Shown: positions 42,450 to 51,311 of the stretch, in pieces
How positions within the stretch are numbered: the first letter of the stretch is position 1
How the letters are laid out: each line of letters opens with the position of its first letter
Origin: Alphaproteobacteria bacterium
GTDB lineage: Bacteria; Pseudomonadota; Alphaproteobacteria; Rhodospirillales; Casp-alpha2
Direction of reading: 5' to 3'
Length of the DNA: 51,311 bases
Assembly: GCA_014382345.1 (NCBI GenBank)
Contig: JACNJX010000074.1
Span: 1 to 51,311 of the forward strand
The notes under the pieces: generated by a model
What the model saw: the letters and a program-made list of their open reading frames with translations, nothing else
Databases searched by the model: none
What the model was told of the DNA's origin: nothing
Program-made: the position numbers and the translations under genes

Positions 42450-43703
42450 CTAGCGCCAAATCCCGCGTGCGTCGAACACCTGTTTGCCGTCGAGCCGCTT
42501 GCGGTCGATGGCCTTGAAGACCGAGTGATCGACCAGCAGGACGACGATGTCTGCACTTTCCAGCGCGGCGTCCAGTTCGGCAAGGGTAACGCCCCGCACG
42601 CCTTCCAGTTCCGGCGGCAGGGTTTCAATATGCGGTTCGACGGCGAGGATTATTTCTATTTCGGCGGCAGCCAGATGCTGCACCACGTCCACCGCCGGGC
42701 TTTGGCGCAGGTCGTCGATGTCGGCTTTATAGGCCAGGCCGAGGCAGGCGATGACAGGGGCGCTCATGGTATCCGCGGCGTCCAGGATTTTTCCCGCGAG
42801 GTGGGCCGGCATTGAGTCGTTGACCGTACGTGCGGCCTGGATCAGGGCGCTGTCGTTGGGTGCGGAATCGACGATGAACCAGGGATCGACGGCGATGCAG
42901 TGGCCGCCGACGCCGGGGCCGGGTTGCAGGATGTTGACGCGCGGATGGTGATTGGCCAGTTCAACCGCTTCCCAGGGGTCGACGCCTAAGCGTTCGCAAA
43001 TAATCGACAGTTCGTTGGCGAAGGCGATGTTGACGTCGCGATAGGCGTTTTCCGAGAGCTTTACTAGTTCCGCCGTCGCTGCCGTGGTCAGCAGGCATTG
43101 CCCTTCGACGGCGATGTCGTACAGCGCCGCCGCGCGTTTCCCGCAATTCGGCGTCAGGCCGCCGATGACGCGGTCGTTACGGGTCAGCTCAGCAATGACA
43201 TGGCCGGGCAGCACCCGTTCCGGGCTGTGGGCGATGTGGACGTCGGATTCGGCGGAGGCGTCTTCGCCCTGATGGGGGAAGCGAAGGTTCGGACACAGGC
43301 TGGCCAGGCGTTCGGACACGGCCCGGGTGGCGCCGACCGGCACAGTCGATTCGACGACAATCAGGTCGCCCTTCTTCAACACCGGGCCTAAGCTTTCGGC
43401 CGCCGCCATCAGGTAGCGCAGATCCGGTTTGTTGCCGTCCGTAAAGGGTGTCGGCACGGCGATGATGAAGGCGTCCGCCGGTTCCGGTTCGGTGGCGGCG
43501 CGCAGCTTTCCAGCACTGACGGCATCGCGCACCAGTTTGTCCAGGTCGGGCTCGACGATATGAACCTCACCCCGGTTGACGCCCTCGACGACGGAGGCGT
43601 TGTTGTCGACGCCCAGCACATCGACCCCGCGGCCGGCGAAAATGGCCGCCGTCGGCAGGCCGACATAACCCAGGCCAATGACGGAAAGAGTGTTAAAGGT
43701 CAC
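42450..43703 (-). CDS. wecC: UDP-N-acetyl-D-mannosamine dehydrogenase
   Basis: 417 aa, UDP-glucose/ManNAc dehydrogenase family. The N-terminal Rossmann is [20 protein letters not shown]. The conserved [23 protein letters not shown] and [18 protein letters not shown] follow, then [17 protein letters not shown] with the catalytic Cys. It oxidises UDP-ManNAc to UDP-ManNAcA with 2 NAD+, for surface polysaccharide. The start codons overlap the end of wecB by 11 bases, so the two steps are translated together. Confidence 0.95.
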   Translation of the reverse strand: MTFNTLSVIGLGYVGLPTAAIFAGRGVDVLGVDNNASVVEGVNRGEVHIVEPDLDKLVRDAVSAGKLRAATEPEPADAFIIAVPTPFTDGNKPDLRYLMAAAESLGPVLKKGDLIVVESTVPVGATRAVSERLASLCPNLRFPHQGEDASAESDVHIAHSPERVLPGHVIAELTRNDRVIGGLTPNCGKRAAALYDIAVEGQCLLTTAATAELVKLSENAYRDVNIAFANELSIICERLGVDPWEAVELANHHPRVNILQPGPGVGGHCIAVDPWFIVDSAPNDSALIQAARTVNDSMPAHLAGKILDAADTMSAPVIACLGLAYKADIDDLRQSPAVDVVQHLAAAEIEIILAVEPHIETLPPELEGVRGVTLAELDAALESADIVVLLVDHSVFKAIDRKRLDGKQVFDARGIWR

Positions 43704-44811
43704 GGGTTAGCTCCTGAACGATTTGCGCCGCCGCCGTGCCGTCGCCGTAGGGGTTGTGGGCGCGGCTCATGGTATTATAGGCGTCTTCGTCGTCGAGCAG
43801 GCGGGCGCATTCTCTGACAATGGTTCCGCTGTCGGTGCCGACCAGCCTGACGGTCCCGGCGGCGACGGCTTCCGGGCGTTCGGTGACGTCGCGCATGACC
43901 AGGACCGGCTTGCCGAGCGAGGGCGCTTCTTCCTGGATGCCGCCGGAATCGGTTAGCACCAGATACGAGCGCTCCATCAGGGTGACGAAGGGCAGATAGT
44001 CCAGCGGCTCGATCAGGTGAATATTGGATTTGGCGCCCAAAATCCGGTGCACCGGTTCGTGGACGTTGGGGTTGAGGTGAACGGGATAGACTATCTCTAT
44101 ATCTCCGCGCCCGGCCAACTCGGCGAGGCCTGCGCAGATGGACTCGAAGCCTGGTCCAAAATTTTCCCGCCGGTGCCCGGTGACCAGGATCATCCTTCGG
44201 GCCGGGTCGAGGAATTGGAATTGCTCTTCCTGGGCTTGGCGCAATTCGGGGTCGTCCCTTAGTTTGGCCGTGACCGATAAAAGCGCGTCGATCACCGTGT
44301 TGCCGGTGACGGTAATGCGGTCTTGCGCGACCCCTTCGGCCAACAGGTTGTCGCGCGCCGTCGCGGTGGGGGCGAAATACATGTCCGTCAAGGCGTCGGT
44401 CAGGCGGCGGTTCATTTCTTCCGGATAGGGAGCATGGACGTCGCCGGTGCGTAGACCGGCTTCGACATGGCCGACGGGAATTTTCCGGTAATAGGCGGCG
44501 AGCGAGGCGGCGAACGTCGTCGTCGTGTCGCCATGGACGAGGATCCGGTCCGGCTGGAATTCATCGAGAACGCCGATCATGCCGCCCAAAACGGCGGTGG
44601 TAATATGGACCAGGTCCTGGTTGTCGCGCATGACATCGAGGTCGAATTCGGGCGTGATGGCGAACAGCCCCAGCACCTGGTCCAGCATGGCGCGATGCTG
44701 GGCCGTGACGCAGACGCCGGACTCGATGCCGGGGGCATCGGCCAGGGCCTTGACGACAGGGGCCATCTTGATCGCCTCTGGCCGGGTTCCGAAAACACTC
44801 AATACACGCAT
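43693..44811 (-). CDS. wecB: UDP-N-acetylglucosamine 2-epimerase (non-hydrolysing)
   Basis: 372 aa GT-B-like fold epimerase producing UDP-ManNAc from UDP-GlcNAc. It has [19 protein letters not shown] at the N-terminus, [38 protein letters not shown] and the C-terminal [20 protein letters not shown]. All are family hallmarks. It feeds wecC directly. No glycosyltransferase or polymer-export genes for the sugar are in the window. Divergent from eipB; the intergenic region has the palindrome ACCTATAGGT at 44825-44834. Confidence 0.96.
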   Translation of the reverse strand: MRVLSVFGTRPEAIKMAPVVKALADAPGIESGVCVTAQHRAMLDQVLGLFAITPEFDLDVMRDNQDLVHITTAVLGGMIGVLDEFQPDRILVHGDTTTTFAASLAAYYRKIPVGHVEAGLRTGDVHAPYPEEMNRRLTDALTDMYFAPTATARDNLLAEGVAQDRITVTGNTVIDALLSVTAKLRDDPELRQAQEEQFQFLDPARRMILVTGHRRENFGPGFESICAGLAELAGRGDIEIVYPVHLNPNVHEPVHRILGAKSNIHLIEPLDYLPFVTLMERSYLVLTDSGGIQEEAPSLGKPVLVMRDVTERPEAVAAGTVRLVGTDSGTIVRECARLLDDEDAYNTMSRAHNPYGDGTAAAQIVQELTRDL

Positions 44812-44954
44812 AGCGGTTTGTAATACCTATAGGTTTATAGCTTTCTGGATATAGGGCGCGGGCCACTTTCGCAAGAACGGCTTTGTCCTGAACGCAGGAT
44901 TGCTTAAGGTGAAGCAGACCCGAAACTGCTTCGAAACTATAAAGGATGCCGGCA

Positions 44955-45827
44955 ATGCTGCCATTTGTAAGGACATTGGCCATAATCGCCGCCTGTGCCG
45001 CGGTTCTTGCGCCAACGCCTGTGACGTCTGCCGTCGGAGTGGAGGCAGGCCCTGAGACTGGCGGCGGGACCGGTGTTGGCGCTGGGGTCGATCTGTTGGC
45101 GCACAAAGCGGTGTATTCGCTGAAAATGGGCAAGACCGATTCTCCCGGACAGTTCCTGAATGTCGGCGGGGCTGTGGAAACGGTAATGGAAAAAACCTGT
45201 GACGCCTGGATTTCGGCGGAACAGGTCAATATGCAGGTGACGACCCAGTCCGGCGGGGTGTTGCGTCAGGATCTGGTGTATACCGGCTGGGAATCCTTCG
45301 ACGGCAAGGCCTATCGTTTCGCGGCCAGTTCCTCGACCAATGGCAAAACCACCAAATACAGGGGCAGTGCGCGTGCCCATCCGGAGACCGCGGGCGAGGC
45401 GGTTTATGTCGAGCCCGAAAAGATCACCATGGTGCTTCCGTCGGGAACGCAGTTTTATTTCGGCCTGACCTCCTGGCTGATCGAAAAGGCGCGCGCCGGG
45501 GAAACCAGGGCCGAAACGATCGTTTTTGACGGCACCGATGAAGAGGGTCCGCAAAAGGCCATCGCGTTCATTATTCCGCTGCGGAAAAATTACAAACATA
45601 AGGCGCAAGTGGGGGGAGAACACTTGGGCGCGTTAGTGGACCGGCCCGGATGGATCATGCGGATCGCGTTTTATCCCGTGGACGGGCGGGCGGCGGCGCC
45701 CGATTACGAGGTCCAGGCAGTGGTCCTGGACAACGGCGTGACGCCGAAACTGGAAATGGTCTTTTCCTCGTTTACCGCGATCCAGACCCTGGAAAAGATC
45801 GAGGCCATAGAAAAACCCCAATGCTAG
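44955..45827 (+). CDS. EipB-like cell-envelope integrity protein (DUF1849)
   Basis: 290 aa secreted protein. The signal peptide MLPFVRTLAIIAACAAVLAP is followed by the DUF1849/EipB opening AHKAVYSLKMGK. Further segments are EKTCDAWISAEQVNMQV, RQDLVYTGWESFDGKAYRF, FYFGLTSWLIEKARAGE and a final Cys at the C-terminus (EKPQC). The two Cys (TCD and final) match the disulfide of Brucella EipB. EipB is a periplasmic beta-spiral protein needed for envelope integrity. ATG 44955 has AAAGG 9 bases before it; ATG 44946 is also possible. Its neighbours are further envelope genes. Confidence 0.88.
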   Translation: MLPFVRTLAIIAACAAVLAPTPVTSAVGVEAGPETGGGTGVGAGVDLLAHKAVYSLKMGKTDSPGQFLNVGGAVETVMEKTCDAWISAEQVNMQVTTQSGGVLRQDLVYTGWESFDGKAYRFAASSSTNGKTTKYRGSARAHPETAGEAVYVEPEKITMVLPSGTQFYFGLTSWLIEKARAGETRAETIVFDGTDEEGPQKAIAFIIPLRKNYKHKAQVGGEHLGALVDRPGWIMRIAFYPVDGRAAAPDYEVQAVVLDNGVTPKLEMVFSSFTAIQTLEKIEAIEKPQC

Positions 45828-45906
45828 TCAACAAGGGTTGGATAATCCGGCTCAGTTGTCACAACCCTATGAAAGAGTTAGTCTTTCTAAAATTTTATTA
45901 GGGGGA

Positions 45907-46629
45907 ATGCATCCTTCCATGAAATGTGAACGTTTTAATCTCGCGACCGGTCTTGCCGTCTTTATTGTTGTGCTGACATTTCTGATCACGCCCTCAAGCG
46001 TGCCCGCAGCCGAGAAGGGCTTTATCGGCATGCAGGTCCAGGGTATGTCGGAGAAAATCGCCAAGGCGCTTGGCCTGAAATCCAAACACGGGGTTTTGGT
46101 CCGCGATGTCGCCCTTGGCGGAGCGTCGGACAAGGCCGGGTTCCAGCGGGGCGACCTGATTCTTGAATTCGGCGGAACAAAGATCGATAGCTTCGAAACC
46201 ATGGCCAAGGCGGCATCCGCCACCAAGCCCGGCCAGAAGATCAAGGTCGCAATTTTGCGGGCGGGAAAGCCGGTGAGCCTGATCCTGGAAACGGGAAAAT
46301 GGACACCCGCCTGGCAAATCTCGAAAAGCGCCGTTGCCAGCTTGCCGGCGTCCGGCCTGACGATGGCGTCGCTGACCCCGAAACTTCGCAAGGGTTTCGG
46401 CCTGCGCTGGAGTTCTATCGGCGTGGTCGTGACCCTGGTTGATCCGGACCGCACGGATATCAGCCTCAGGCGCGGCGACTTGATCGTTCAGGTCAACCAG
46501 CAGGACGTGTGGGTGCCGGACCAAGTGGTCAGCGCCTACAAGGAGGCCAAGAAAAATGGCCGCAAGACAATCCTGTTGCTGGTCGAACGGGTGGACGGCT
46601 TCCGCTTCATGGCCCTGCCGGTACGCTGA
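45907..46629 (+). CDS. Secreted tandem-PDZ-domain protein without protease domain
   Basis: About 240 aa. An N-terminal signal or anchor (LATGLAVFIVVLTFLITPSS, then VPAAEKG) is followed by a PDZ domain, FIGMQVQGMSEKIAKALGL through GGASDKAGFQRGDLILEFGG. A second, shorter PDZ-like segment runs IGVVVTLVDPDRTDISLRRG to DLIVQVNQQDVWVPDQVV. This is the PDZ1-PDZ2 arrangement of DegP/HtrA proteases without the serine protease domain. The start is unclear: ATG 45907 has a GGGGG site too close, ATG 45919 slightly far; a TTG at 45838 is unlikely. It may be an adaptor for a periplasmic or membrane protease (inferred). Confidence 0.78.
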   Translation: MHPSMKCERFNLATGLAVFIVVLTFLITPSSVPAAEKGFIGMQVQGMSEKIAKALGLKSKHGVLVRDVALGGASDKAGFQRGDLILEFGGTKIDSFETMAKAASATKPGQKIKVAILRAGKPVSLILETGKWTPAWQISKSAVASLPASGLTMASLTPKLRKGFGLRWSSIGVVVTLVDPDRTDISLRRGDLIVQVNQQDVWVPDQVVSAYKEAKKNGRKTILLLVERVDGFRFMALPVR

Positions 46630-46658
46630 CGGCCAGCGGTCGGAAGTTTTTCTTTTTT
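46624..46658 (+). terminator. Weak candidate terminator after the PDZ gene
   Basis: Stem CGCTG (46624-46628) / CAGCG (46634-46638), then 9 bases later a T-rich tract to about 46658. The gap and the overlap with the stop codon weaken the call. Confidence 0.25.
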
Positions 46659-46674
46659 AGCGTCTTTCTATTTT

Positions 46675-47454
46675 TCAGCCGCCGCGGGCTTTGGCGACCA
46701 GCGCCTGCATGGATTTCAGGTCGACGGCGCCGCGGATGATCTGGTCGCCGATGATAAACCCAGGCGTTCCATTGATATCGAGGGCCTTGGCCAAGCCCAT
46801 GTTCTTTTCGATCATGGATTCTATACGGGGGTCGCTCATGGCCTTTTTCAGAGCCTTGACGTCGTAGCCGGACTGTTCAGCGAATTTCATGACCCGCTCT
46901 TCCGGTAATCCGCCCTTGCCCGTCATCATGGCCGAGTGAAAGACTTCATACTTCGATTTGTCGAGCAACCAGGCAGCGAGGCCGGCCTTGGAGGCGGTCA
47001 GGGAGTCGGGTCCGAGGATGGGAAATTCGACGTAAACGAAACGGACGTTTTTATCACCCTCGACGAGTTTCAGGATATCCGGGAAAACCCGTTTGCAATA
47101 TCCGCAGCGATAGTCGAAGAATTCGATGACATTGACGTCGCCCTTGGGATTGCCGCCGATGGGTGTGTTGGGGTCCTTGACCAGGGCATCCGTTACGGTG
47201 CCCAGATTGGCTTTCGCCATTTCCTGGGTCTTGCGTTCTTCGCGCTCACGGAGACCCTGGATGGCCTCAATAATGACTTCCGGGTTTTTGAGGATGTAAG
47301 CCTTGACCACGCTTTCGATTTTTTCGCGCTCGGCTTTCGGCATAGGTGCGGCCGGAGACTTATCTTGAGCGGCCACCGGTGTGGCAGCGGCTGCGGCGAG
47401 CAGGGCGGCGACAAATAAAGAAAGAAAACGGCTGCGAGTAAGGAAAGCGGTCAT
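46675..47454 (-). CDS. DsbA-family thiol:disulfide oxidoreductase
   Basis: 259 aa periplasmic thioredoxin-fold protein. The signal peptide FLTRSRFLSLFVAALLAAAA ends at PVAAQDK. A helical N-terminal extension (ESVVKAYILKNPEVIIEAIQ) follows. The CxxC active site FFDYRCGYCKRVFPDIL lies near residue 120, and the cis-Pro segment is DINGTPGFIIGDQ near the C-terminus. The extension and layout resemble ScsC/BdbD/Com1-like proteins rather than E. coli DsbA. ATG 47454 is the conventional start; a longer frame lacks a signal. It probably introduces or isomerises disulfides, perhaps in EipB-like partners. Confidence 0.92.
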   Translation of the reverse strand: MTAFLTRSRFLSLFVAALLAAAAATPVAAQDKSPAAPMPKAEREKIESVVKAYILKNPEVIIEAIQGLREREERKTQEMAKANLGTVTDALVKDPNTPIGGNPKGDVNVIEFFDYRCGYCKRVFPDILKLVEGDKNVRFVYVEFPILGPDSLTASKAGLAAWLLDKSKYEVFHSAMMTGKGGLPEERVMKFAEQSGYDVKALKKAMSDPRIESMIEKNMGLAKALDINGTPGFIIGDQIIRGAVDLKSMQALVAKARGG

Positions 47455-47559
47455 GGTTATTGGCTCGGTATTCTGTTGGTAAGGGAAAAAGAGGCGGCAT
47501 GATGCGTTTTTTACCGCCTCGTGTACAGGGCTCACCTTTAACCCCGTATCCGTATTCCA

Positions 47560-48273
47560 TTACCGCGACAGGCGTATTCCGGAAACGTAGCCCGAGGTTG
47601 GCGCTCTGCCGGGGGCGGCGGCTATTCCGATAAAGGTGATTTGCACGGCCCCGATATCGTCGTTGGGCCAGACCCGGCGGTAAATGTCCGACAGGTCGAC
47701 GGTTTCGAACCACCAGGACTTGGTGTTTTCCTGTCCGCCGCGCTGGACATAGCGGGCCGCGGCCTGTTTCCCTTTGACGGTTGACGGGGTGATGATGGAA
47801 CCGCGTTCCAGGGCCGACAGACCCCAGACGATGTTCAGCGCCCGGTCCAGGGGCGGCAGGGCGCCGCCGGATGGGGTGAACGCGCCGGTCCAGGATCGGG
47901 CACCGGGGTTCCCGCCATGGAATCCGACCACCAGGCGCACCGGGTGCGGGCCGTCGTCCTGCGGGTCCATGTTCCAGGCCCAACTGAGGTATGGCGTCGC
48001 CAACAGCGAGGCCCGGGAAGGCTTGACGGCGAGAAAGCCGTTCGCTCCGTTGGCCACCTTTAACGCCGGGACGCCGTCAAGATCGGACACCGTCAATTGA
48101 CCGGGCTGAGGCGCGCCCTGCGTAATCCAGTCGTCAGGCAGGGGGCTGGGCTCCATCGCCGGCACCGGCCCCAGCACGTCCATGGAACCGCCGGGCGCTA
48201 TGGTGGTGGCGGGCTCAGCGCAGGCGGCAGCGAACAAAACCAGCATCACGGCAAGACAAGAACGGATATTCAT
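47560..48273 (-). CDS. DUF3047 family lipoprotein
   Basis: 237 aa. The lipobox signal LAVMLVLFAAACAEP is followed by a jelly-roll-like protein with LSWAWNMDPQDDGPHPVRLV, LNIVWGLSALERGSIITPST and the C-terminal DDIGAVQITFIGIAAAPG, a recognised but uncharacterised family (DUF3047). Its start codon overlaps the end of the M48 protease gene by 4 bases, so it is co-translated with it. Function unknown; a periplasmic binding role is possible. Confidence 0.85.
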   Translation of the reverse strand: MNIRSCLAVMLVLFAAACAEPATTIAPGGSMDVLGPVPAMEPSPLPDDWITQGAPQPGQLTVSDLDGVPALKVANGANGFLAVKPSRASLLATPYLSWAWNMDPQDDGPHPVRLVVGFHGGNPGARSWTGAFTPSGGALPPLDRALNIVWGLSALERGSIITPSTVKGKQAAARYVQRGGQENTKSWWFETVDLSDIYRRVWPNDDIGAVQITFIGIAAAPGRAPTSGYVSGIRLSR

Positions 48274-49628
48274 TTTTTCTTTTGCCGGGCGGCGGTCAGG
48301 ATGTCCTGGGCCTGGAGCCACTCTCTCGTACCTTTGGCAAAAACCCGTTCGGCCAGGCCACCATGATACAGGGCGACGGAATGGCGTCCGGTCAGCAGGG
48401 CTTCTTCGGCCAGCGCCAGGGAGCTATGGCCCTTGTCCCCCATCCGTCCGTAGGCGATGGCAAGCTGGCGCCAGTTGAAGGGGGATTCCGGGTTTTCGGA
48501 CAGGGCGTCGCCAAGGTTGCTAATGGCGTCCTGCAGCAAAGCCGGGTCATTCAAGGCCAGTTGGACGCGGGCTAAATCCCTTTTCAGCAGGGGATTTCCG
48601 GGCAGGAACGAGATCGCTTTTTTGTAGGGGGCGAGCGCCCCTTTGGCGTCGCCGCTTTCAAACAACATCTGTCCCTTCAGTTCCCAGAAATAGGGGTCTT
48701 CCGGGTGATCGGCCAGCAGGCCTTCGATCAAGGGCAGCGCCTTTTCCATGTCCGGCTTGCGGGAATACCCGATGGCCCGCGCATAGCGGGATTCCAGGCT
48801 GTTGTCGCTGGCCTTGTAGAGCCGCAGGGTATGGCCGATGGGATTGAGGAAGCCGATCAGCTTGGCCCGCGCGCGCCGGTAGAGCACCTCCAACTTCGGG
48901 GAAACGGGTTTATTGGAATGCGGGGATCGCGATACATGGCTGGTGATCGCGGAAACCCGGTCGCGGGTCAACGGATGGGTGCGCACGTAAGGATCCTGGT
49001 ATTCGGGGATCAAAAATTCCTGACCACCCAGAAGTTTCATGAAATCCAGCAACCCCTTGGCCGACTGTCCGGTGTTGTCGAGATATCTCAAGGCAGCCTG
49101 ATCGGCGGAGGATTCCTGTGTTTGTGAATAACGGATAAAGCCCCGCTGGCTGATGCCCTGGCCGGCGGCGACGACGACCATGCCGACGTCTCCGCGTCCC
49201 GCGGCAATGGCGGTTGCACCCAAAAGGATGGAAAGGATTGTCGCTGTCGTACTTTTTTCCAGGACTTCGTTGAGCCGGGCCAGGTGGCCGCCGGCAATAT
49301 GGCCGGTTTCGTGGGCGATGACGCCGATGATCTGGCTGGCGCTGGACGCCTGGGTAATCAGGCCGGAGTTGATGAACACCCTTTGCCCGCCGGCGACGAA
49401 GGCGTTCAGGGTATGGTCTTGGATAATGTGGATTTTAACCGCCGAAGGATCCAGCTTTGCGGCTATGAAAACTGGCTTCGAGAATTCGCGGATGGTATTT
49501 TCAATTTCCGCATCGCGGATCAGGGAAACTTTTTTGGCATGGGCAGGCGCTGTGCCGGTTATAACTATGGCAACAGCGACCAGGACAAACCCAACAAACC
49601 GGGCAGAATTAAAAATGCGTTTAACCAT
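48270..49628 (-). CDS. M48-family metalloprotease with TPR-like repeats (BepA-like)
   Basis: 452 aa. The signal peptide RFVGFVLVAVAIVITGTAPA ends at HAKK. The zinc motif is GVIAHETGHIAGGHL (HExxH), and the third-ligand helix QESSADQAALRYL carries the ExxxD pattern. The C-terminal half is made of TPR-like repeats (RYARAIGYSRKPDMEKALPL, PYFWELKGQMLFESGDAKGA, PFNWRQLAIAYGRMGDKGHS). This is the arrangement of BepA/YfgC, a periplasmic protease and chaperone in outer-membrane protein (LptD, BAM) quality control. It is divergent from the GGT-like gene and upstream of the DUF3047 lipoprotein. Confidence 0.93.
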   Translation of the reverse strand: MVKRIFNSARFVGFVLVAVAIVITGTAPAHAKKVSLIRDAEIENTIREFSKPVFIAAKLDPSAVKIHIIQDHTLNAFVAGGQRVFINSGLITQASSASQIIGVIAHETGHIAGGHLARLNEVLEKSTTATILSILLGATAIAAGRGDVGMVVVAAGQGISQRGFIRYSQTQESSADQAALRYLDNTGQSAKGLLDFMKLLGGQEFLIPEYQDPYVRTHPLTRDRVSAITSHVSRSPHSNKPVSPKLEVLYRRARAKLIGFLNPIGHTLRLYKASDNSLESRYARAIGYSRKPDMEKALPLIEGLLADHPEDPYFWELKGQMLFESGDAKGALAPYKKAISFLPGNPLLKRDLARVQLALNDPALLQDAISNLGDALSENPESPFNWRQLAIAYGRMGDKGHSSLALAEEALLTGRHSVALYHGGLAERVFAKGTREWLQAQDILTAARQKKK

Positions 49629-49713
49629 GGCCTTTAACTTTCGGCAACAAACCCCACACCCGAAGAAATCTGATCTTCGGGAGAAAAGTAGTCTTGCCAG
49701 GGGGACGCGTCAA

Positions 49714-51311
49714 ATGGCGGCGTTGGCCGCCCTCGTCCTGCTGGCGGCGTGTTCGTCCAATCCTCTGGCAACCCTGAACCCTTTCAAGGATAACGAAAAT
49801 GAAGCCGATCTTGGCAAAATCGGCTTTGTGAAAGGTTTTTTCGGCGGCGTTGCCGTGGATGAGCCCCGCGCGGCGCTGATCGGCCGTGACATCCTGTCTT
49901 CGGGCGGCTCTGCGGCGGACGTGGCCGTCGCCGTGACCCTGACCCTTGCCGTGACCCAGTCGTCGTCCGCCAGTCTCGGTGGCGGCGGCGTGTGCGTCGT
50001 CCACGACGCCAAATCCGGCACGACGCAAAGCCTGGACTTCCTGCCCGGAATTCCGAAATCCATGGCCCCCGGCACGGCCCGCCCCAATGGGGTTCCGAGT
50101 GGGATTCCGAACGCTGTGCCGAGCGCTGTCCCGGGTACCATTCGGGGGCTGGCCCTACTACACGCCAAATACGGCCGGTTGGACTGGAAGGAACTGGTTT
50201 CGCCGGCGGAAAAGCTGGCGCGTTTCGGTATTCAGGTTTCCCGCGCCTTGGCCAATGACCTCAAATACCTGCCACCGGCGGTCCTTGAAGACCCGGAATT
50301 CCGCCGTATTTTCGGCGGTGGCGCGAACGGGCCTTTGGTCCGGGAGGGGGATACCCTCAAGCAACTGGACCTGTCCGCGGTTCTGGGCCGGATACGGGCC
50401 CGCGGTGCCGGGGACTTCTATACCGGTGTTTTGGCCCGCAGTTTCGCCGCCGCCGCGGGCAAGGCCGGCGGCGGGTTTACACTTACCGACCTTCGGGCCT
50501 ATACGCCCCTGTTACGGCCGACCATTCAGGTCCCTTATATCAGGAACACGGTGTTTCATTTCCCATCCACGACCGGTCCCAACGGCGTGTTGGCGGCGCA
50601 GATGATGGCAATGATGATTGAACTGAACGACTGGGACGGCGCAACGCCTGCGGAACGAAGCCATATGATGGCGGAAATTTCCGCCCGCGCCTATTCCAAT
50701 CGCACACGCTGGCTGCGTGAAGACGGCGGCACCTCCGCTCCAGCGGCGCTTCTGGTATCCGAGGATGCGGCCGAGCAGTTGCTGAACGGATATGACGACT
50801 CCCGCCATACGCCCCAAACGGGCAGCGGGTCCTCTTTTTCGACCACAGGCTCCAGGACCGGCGCCTCCTTTGTCGCCGTCGACCGGGAAGGCTCCGCCGT
50901 CGCCTGTGGCCTGACCCTGAACAACGTGTTCGGAACCGGAAAGGTGGCGCCGGGAACGGGGGTTCTGCTTTCCGCCCTGCCGGGGCCTGGGGGCCGGGGC
51001 CCGGATTCCCTGTCCGCGGTGCTGTTGGTCAATCCGGTCCACAAAGTGTTCCATTTTGCCGGAGCGGCCTCCGGCGGCCCGGTTGCACCAAGTGCGCTGG
51101 TGCAGATTGCCGTTGGGGCGATCATGGCGGGGAAGGGGGAAACCCTGGAGACCGCCATCAACGCCCGACGTGCCCATAATGACGGCGCAAGCGGCCTTAC
51201 CCATTATGAGCAGGGCATGGATGCGGCAATCGTGAATGGCTTGAGCGAACGCGGGCACCGGAACACACCGACAGCACTTTCAGGATGGCCGAGCGGGCGC
51301 ACCGCGGTCTC
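49714..51311 (+). CDS. Gamma-glutamyltransferase-like lipoprotein (3' partial, catalytic residues not recognised)
   Basis: Open to the window's end (532 codons visible). The lipoprotein signal MAALAALVLLAACSSNP has lipobox LAAC. The GGT fold is clear: SLGGGGVCVVHDAKS, VPGTIRGLALLHAKYGRLDW, VVFGTG-like NNVFGTGKVAPGTGVLL, and GAASGGPVAPSALVQIA. The usual nucleophile segment (TTHxS before VVDxDG) reads SRTGASFVAVDREGSAVA, so the catalytic Thr seems replaced. DFREMAP is replaced by DFLPGIPKSMAP, losing the substrate Arg. An extra Pro-rich repeat lies near residue 125. ATG 49714 follows CAGGGGGACG; upstream ATG 49627 is less likely. It may be an inactive or re-purposed GGT. Confidence 0.82.
   Translation, partial: MAALAALVLLAACSSNPLATLNPFKDNENEADLGKIGFVKGFFGGVAVDEPRAALIGRDILSSGGSAADVAVAVTLTLAVTQSSSASLGGGGVCVVHDAKSGTTQSLDFLPGIPKSMAPGTARPNGVPSGIPNAVPSAVPGTIRGLALLHAKYGRLDWKELVSPAEKLARFGIQVSRALANDLKYLPPAVLEDPEFRRIFGGGANGPLVREGDTLKQLDLSAVLGRIRARGAGDFYTGVLARSFAAAAGKAGGGFTLTDLRAYTPLLRPTIQVPYIRNTVFHFPSTTGPNGVLAAQMMAMMIELNDWDGATPAERSHMMAEISARAYSNRTRWLREDGGTSAPAALLVSEDAAEQLLNGYDDSRHTPQTGSGSSFSTTGSRTGASFVAVDREGSAVACGLTLNNVFGTGKVAPGTGVLLSALPGPGGRGPDSLSAVLLVNPVHKVFHFAGAASGGPVAPSALVQIAVGAIMAGKGETLETAINARRAHNDGASGLTHYEQGMDAAIVNGLSERGHRNTPTALSGWPSGRTAV

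Overview
The window comes from an alphaproteobacterium, most likely a Rhodospirillales-like free-living aquatic species. The evidence is the block murA - hisG(short) - hisD - UPF0262 - LMW phosphatase-like - infA - maf - RNase E/G - yacG - tRNA-Phe, an EipB/DUF1849 envelope protein, and moderately high GC with strong GC3. No name can be read from the sequence itself.

Layout. 1-4.4 kb: the 3' part of a fatty-acid oxidation multienzyme gene, a MAPEG protein, a nitroreductase and a Tat-exported multicopper oxidase. 4.6-12.2 kb: tRNA-Thr and the conserved housekeeping block, ending at tRNA-Phe(GAA). 12.2-19.3 kb: a compact island at the tRNA-Phe 3' end. The last 46 bases of the tRNA plus 3 flanking bases (49 bp) recur identically at 19249-19297. 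Between the two copies lie glgC, a HIT/GalT-superfamily nucleotidyltransferase, a P-loop sugar/nucleoside-kinase-like protein, a sucrose-phosphate-synthase-type GT4 glycosyltransferase without a phosphatase domain, and pgi. There is no integrase. This is the best candidate in the window for an undescribed system: a transferred cassette for making (and perhaps recycling) an ADP-glucose-derived disaccharide or sugar phosphate.

19.7-28.4 kb: a CPA2 cation/proton antiporter that seems to use an ATT start. It converges on a complete Na+-translocating NADH:quinone reductase operon, nqrABCDEF-apbE-nqrM, followed by a translationally coupled CBS-domain gene. The 59-residue nqrM is easily missed. Na+ pump and antiporter together suggest a sodium-using, probably marine energy metabolism. 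28.7-33.2 kb: a small lipoprotein, a Lon-related AAA protease coupled to a two-domain universal stress protein, and a small membrane protein.

33.2-40.5 kb: a tightly overlapping operon of an amino-acid dehydrogenase, a 2-oxoacid:ferredoxin oxidoreductase (gamma-delta fusion, alpha, beta) and an acyl-CoA synthetase, divergent from alanine dehydrogenase. It reads as a route from amino acids through 2-oxoacids to acyl-CoA plus reduced ferredoxin. 40.5-44.8 kb: a host-attachment-family protein, a six-TM potassium-channel-like protein with a C-terminal zinc ribbon, RidA, and wecC/wecB for UDP-ManNAcA. 44.9-51.3 kb: envelope genes, namely EipB, a tandem-PDZ protein without a protease domain, a DsbA-like oxidoreductase, a DUF3047 lipoprotein, an M48 protease with TPR-like repeats, and a truncated (window edge) gamma-glutamyltransferase-like lipoprotein whose canonical catalytic residues appear to be missing.

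An intergenic hairpin repeat family (core TCCGCTTT-GGGGG-AAAGCGGA) occurs at least four times between 12 and 30 kb, with two copies just inside the ends of the tRNA-Phe island. No CRISPR array, rRNA or intact transposase was seen.
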